From an uncultured Ruminococcus sp. (GTDB taxonomy: Bacteria > Bacillota > Clostridia > Lachnospirales > Lachnospiraceae): a stretch of 6,214 nucleotides of DNA. This document shows positions 4,737-6,214 of this stretch, in pieces; position 1 is the first letter of the stretch; every line of letters begins with the position of its first letter. The notes beneath the pieces were generated by a model. The model was given only the letters and a program-made list of their open reading frames with translations, did not search any database and was not told where the DNA came from. Made by a program: the position numbers and the translations under genes. The stretch covers positions 1 through 6,214 of the forward strand of contig UQVC01000064.1 in assembly GCA_900544395.1 (NCBI GenBank). The letters run 5' to 3'.

Positions 4737-6214
4737 ATGTCAATGATCAAGGTAGAAAATCTTACGTTTTCGTATCCATCCAGTTATGATCTGATTTTTG
4801 AAGATGTGAGTTTTCAGATCGATACAGACTGGAAGTTGGGATTTGTAGGAAGAAATGGAAGAGGAAAGACGACATTTTTAAATTTACTGATGGGAAAATA
4901 TGAGTATCGGGGAAAGATTATAAAATCAGTCCGGTTTGATTATTTTCCGTATTCGGTAAAAGATACAAAAAAGTGGACGATGGAAGTATTAAGTGATGTG
5001 TGTCCGCAGGCAGAAGAGTGGCAGATACGGAAGGAACTTTACGCTCTGGAAGTGGATGAAGAAGTGCTTTGGCGTTCTTTTGAGACACTTTCCAATGGAG
5101 AACAGACGAAAGTTCTTCTTGCAGCACTGTTTTTGAATGAAGGACACTTTTTGTTGATCGATGAGCCGACCAATCATCTGGATACACATGGCAGACAGAT
5201 TATATCGGAGTATTTGAGAAAAAAGAAGGGATTTATTCTGGTGTCCCATGACAGGTGTTTCCTGGATGGGTGTGTGGATCATATTTTATCTTTGAATCGA
5301 AGTAATATTGAAGTACAGAGCGGTACTTTTTCTGCGTTTCTTCAAAATTTTGAACAACAGCAGCGACTGGAAGAAGCGCAGAATGAATCTTTGAAAAAGG
5401 ATATCCGAAGGCTTTCGCAGTCAGCAAAACGTACACAAGGCTGGTCAGATCGACTGGAAGCATCCAAAACCGGGGCAGCGGATAAGGGGTATATAGGACA
5501 TAAGTCTGCGAAAATGATGAAACGTGCCAAGTCGATCGAGGCAAGACAACAAAAAGCAATCGAGCAGAAGTCCGGTCTTTTGAAAAACAGGGAGCGGGCA
5601 GAGGTGCTAAAACTGTTTCCGTTGCAATACCGTTCAGATACACTGGTTACGTTTTTGGATGCAGCAGTTGGCTATGGGGGAAATCCGGTCAGCTGTCCGG
5701 TGTCCTTTTCAATCCATCGAGGAGAACGAGTGGTATTGGATGGAAGTAACGGAAGTGGGAAAAGCAGCCTGCTCAAATTAGTGGTGGGAGAGGCTTTGGA
5801 GCATACAGGGACAATTACGATGGGATCTGGACTTGTCATTTCTTATGTACCGCAGGATACGTCTCATTTACAAGGGACACTTTCTGATTTTGCGAAAAAG
5901 AGCCAGATCGAGGAAGCTTTATTCAAAGCAATCCTGCGGAAACTGGATTTTGAGAGAAGTCAGTTTGAAAAGGAAATACAGGATTTTTCCGGTGGTCAGA
6001 AGAAAAAGGTGCTGATCGCAAAAAGTCTCTGCGAACAGGCACACTTATATGTGTGGGATGAACCGCTGAATTTTGTGGATCTGTATTCCAGGATGCAGAT
6101 TGAACAGCTGATCCGGGAATTCTCTCCGACTATGCTGCTGGTTGAGCATGATCAGGCATTTCGGGAAGCTGTGGCAACAAAGACAGTGCAAATAGAAGGA
6201 GCAGAGAATGAAAA
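4737..6214 (+). CDS. Lsa-family ABC-F ribosomal protection protein, 3' partial
   Basis: Cytoplasmic twin-ATPase ABC-F protein without membrane segments. Lsa-family members bind the ribosomal E site and dislodge lincosamides, streptogramin A and pleuromutilins. ATG 4737 follows AGGAGGT (4722-4728). The open frame of 492 codons reaches the window edge, close to the roughly 500 residues usual for Lsa. Domain 1 has Walker A GRNGRGKT (38-45), signature LSNGEQ (118-123), Walker B with IDEPTNHLD (D142, E143) and the switch motif VSHD. A basic, glutamine/lysine-rich interdomain linker of about 80 residues follows, including KGYIGHKSAKMMKRAKS. Domain 2 has Walker A GSNGSGKS (336-343), signature FSGGQKKKV (S418), Walker B with WDEPLNFVD (D441, E442) and VEHD. 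WDEPLN instead of the usual PTN is an Lsa-type feature. The antibiotic-contacting tip of the linker cannot be assigned to a drug spectrum by eye. Expression is probably controlled by the attenuator upstream. Confidence 0.93.
   Translation, partial: MSMIKVENLTFSYPSSYDLIFEDVSFQIDTDWKLGFVGRNGRGKTTFLNLLMGKYEYRGKIIKSVRFDYFPYSVKDTKKWTMEVLSDVCPQAEEWQIRKELYALEVDEEVLWRSFETLSNGEQTKVLLAALFLNEGHFLLIDEPTNHLDTHGRQIISEYLRKKKGFILVSHDRCFLDGCVDHILSLNRSNIEVQSGTFSAFLQNFEQQQRLEEAQNESLKKDIRRLSQSAKRTQGWSDRLEASKTGAADKGYIGHKSAKMMKRAKSIEARQQKAIEQKSGLLKNRERAEVLKLFPLQYRSDTLVTFLDAAVGYGGNPVSCPVSFSIHRGERVVLDGSNGSGKSSLLKLVVGEALEHTGTITMGSGLVISYVPQDTSHLQGTLSDFAKKSQIEEALFKAILRKLDFERSQFEKEIQDFSGGQKKKVLIAKSLCEQAHLYVWDEPLNFVDLYSRMQIEQLIREFSPTMLLVEHDQAFREAVATKTVQIEGAENE
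6196..6214 (+). other. Possible ribosome binding site and start codon of a downstream gene
   Basis: AAGGAG at 6196-6201 is followed 6 nt later by ATG at 6208-6210, in a different frame from the ABC-F gene, at the point where Lsa-type proteins usually end. This could be an overlapping next gene in an operon. Only seven bases after the spacer are visible, so it may be chance. Confidence 0.25.

Noticed and set aside
4729..4746. Out-of-frame ATG just before the ABC-F start
   Set aside because: It directly abuts the Shine-Dalgarno with no spacing and stops after five codons, so initiation there is unlikely.
5233..5643. Minus-strand ORF of 136 codons opposite the ABC-F gene
   Set aside because: It is antisense to a gene with clear motifs and shows no recognisable domain or ribosome binding site; the same applies to the other minus-strand ORFs in the window.

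Overview
The window reads as Firmicutes/Clostridia DNA, most likely a gut Lachnospiraceae (Blautia/Mediterraneibacter-like). This rests on the moderate G+C, AGGAGG-type ribosome binding sites, all genes on the + strand, and the families present. The taxonomic call is inference. Everything recognisable concerns resistance to antimicrobial compounds.

Positions 1-4025 hold a bacteriocin/lantibiotic self-protection locus in the order ABC ATPase (5' cut by the window edge), MutE/EpiE-type permease, MutG-type permease, OmpR-type response regulator and sensor histidine kinase. The three transporter genes look intact in the visible part and are tightly packed (6-nt gap, then a 13-nt overlap). The two regulatory genes are both broken. 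The response regulator changes frame near 2431-2443, between its receiver and DNA-binding domains. The kinase has an in-frame TAA at 3852-3854, just before the F and G2 boxes, and homologous coding continues in the same frame to 4025. If the sequence is accurate, the transporter has lost its normal peptide-sensing control.

Positions 4026-4446 hold a small thioredoxin-fold protein of the ArsC/Spx family with a CxxC motif, behind its own plausible promoter.

Positions 4447-6214 hold an Lsa-family ABC-F ribosomal protection gene, cut at its 3' end very near its expected end. Its roughly 290-nt upstream region is the most interesting part of the window. It has a good promoter, a 7-codon leader ORF (MIHFSCR) with a strong Shine-Dalgarno sequence, and an intrinsic terminator just before the ABC-F ribosome binding site. 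It also has two internal segments that can pair alternatively with each other or with the terminator arms. This is the layout of a ribosome-mediated transcription attenuator that would switch the gene on when an antibiotic stalls ribosomes on the leader ORF. A second possible leader ORF (4584-4679) overlaps the same elements.

Together the genes would cover two layers of defence: removal of membrane-acting peptides by the LanFEG-type pump, and protection of the ribosome from antibiotics binding the peptidyl-transferase centre. No tRNA, rRNA, CRISPR array, insertion sequence or attachment site was seen.
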